Shown piece after piece: positions 8,218 to 8,535 of a stretch of DNA of 8,535 nucleotides (position 1 is its first letter; each line of letters opens with the position of its first letter). Both the position numbers and the translations under genes were made by a program. The stretch comes from Gammaproteobacteria bacterium (GTDB taxonomy: Bacteria; Pseudomonadota; Gammaproteobacteria; S144-34): assembly GCA_015487895.1 (NCBI GenBank), contig WFOW01000300.1, forward strand, positions 1 through 8,535, given 5' to 3'. The notes under the pieces were generated by a model, which saw only the letters and a program-made list of their open reading frames with translations, was not told the DNA's origin and searched no databases.

Positions 8218-8535
8218 GTGCCTGAGGGCGCCCGGCGTGCGCGCCCGCGGCCCCTGCCGGCCCTGCTGGCGCTCCCGCTGGCGGCGGCGCTGGCCGGGCT
8301 CGGGCTCTGGCAGCTCGAGCGGGCGGCCGAAAAGCGCGCGCTGCTCGAGCGCCACGCCGAGCGCCGCGCAGCGGCGCCCCTGCCGGCGTTGCCGCGGCCG
8401 TGCGACCTCGCGCGCCATCGCTACTTCCGCGTGCGCCTGCGCGGGCGCTATCTCCCGGACCGCCAGATCCTCCTGGAGAACCGGGTGCACCGAGGCCGCG
8501 TCGGCTACCACGTCTACAGCGTGCTGGTGCCCGCG
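8218..8535 (+). CDS. surf1: SURF1 family cytochrome oxidase biogenesis protein, N-terminal part
   Basis: The first 106 codons of a SURF1/Shy1 homologue, an inner-membrane factor for insertion of heme a into subunit I. The frame is open from GTG 8218 to the right edge. An in-frame TAG at 8194 leaves GTG 8218 as the only ordinary start ahead of the conserved region. An Arg-rich N-terminus leads into a membrane helix (about 12-30), followed at once by the family signature GLWQLERAAEKRALL (29-43). Downstream, HRYFRVRLRGRYLPD (67-81) and LLENRVHRGRVGYHVYSVLVP (85-105) match the SURF1 periplasmic domain. Usual length is about 230-250 aa with a second C-terminal helix, so more than half is missing. 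No strong Shine-Dalgarno is visible. The frame holds no stop, so nothing suggests a pseudogene. Confidence 0.9.
   Translation, partial: MPEGARRARPRPLPALLALPLAAALAGLGLWQLERAAEKRALLERHAERRAAAPLPALPRPCDLARHRYFRVRLRGRYLPDRQILLENRVHRGRVGYHVYSVLVPA

Overview
The window is very GC-rich chromosomal DNA with tightly packed genes. It most likely comes from a high-GC gammaproteobacterium, possibly Chromatiales/Ectothiorhodospiraceae-like, though genus is not resolvable from the sequence alone. The evidence is the bioF-bioH-bioC-bioD order typical of gammaproteobacteria, a cytochrome c oxidase cluster laid out like that of Pseudomonas and relatives (coxB-coxA-small ORF-ctaG-coxC, a reversed DUF2909 gene, SURF1), and heavy G/C use at third codon positions. 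No mobile element, CRISPR array, tRNA or rRNA was seen. The gene content is core metabolism rather than an accessory island.

Region 1 (1-2591, + strand) is the end of a biotin synthesis operon. It holds the C-terminal part of bioF, then complete bioH, bioC and bioD. Start and stop codons overlap at every junction (11, 4 and 4 nt), so translation is probably coupled. BioC methylates a malonyl-thioester to disguise it for fatty acid synthesis, and BioH removes the methyl group from the pimeloyl product. BioF makes KAPA from pimeloyl-ACP, and BioD closes the ureido ring to give dethiobiotin. bioA and bioB are not in the window; they are probably upstream or elsewhere.

Region 2 (2592 to about 2899) is a roughly 300-base spacer. 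Two hairpins, the second followed by a T-run, probably end the bio transcript. Next comes an unusually AT-rich island (about 2735-2795), then a sigma70-like promoter candidate just before the next gene.

Region 3 (about 2900-7883, + strand) is an aa3/caa3-type cytochrome c oxidase operon. A two-TM DUF2244 protein overlaps coxB (subunit II with CuA and a fused C-terminal cytochrome c). coxA (subunit I with all heme/CuB ligands and proton-channel residues) follows. A 47-codon single-TM ORF then precedes ctaG/cox11 (CuB copper chaperone) and coxC (subunit III). A strong 14-bp hairpin with a T-run ends the operon at 7897-7934.

Region 4 (7949-8535) has a short DUF2909 twin-TM gene on the minus strand. 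It diverges from a SURF1 (heme a insertion factor) gene that runs off the right edge, and the 59-bp gap between them carries overlapping -10-like elements. Together regions 3 and 4 encode the oxidase core plus copper and heme assembly factors. Three small, poorly characterised membrane proteins are embedded in the cluster (DUF2244, the 47-aa ORF and DUF2909). They are the closest thing here to an undescribed system.
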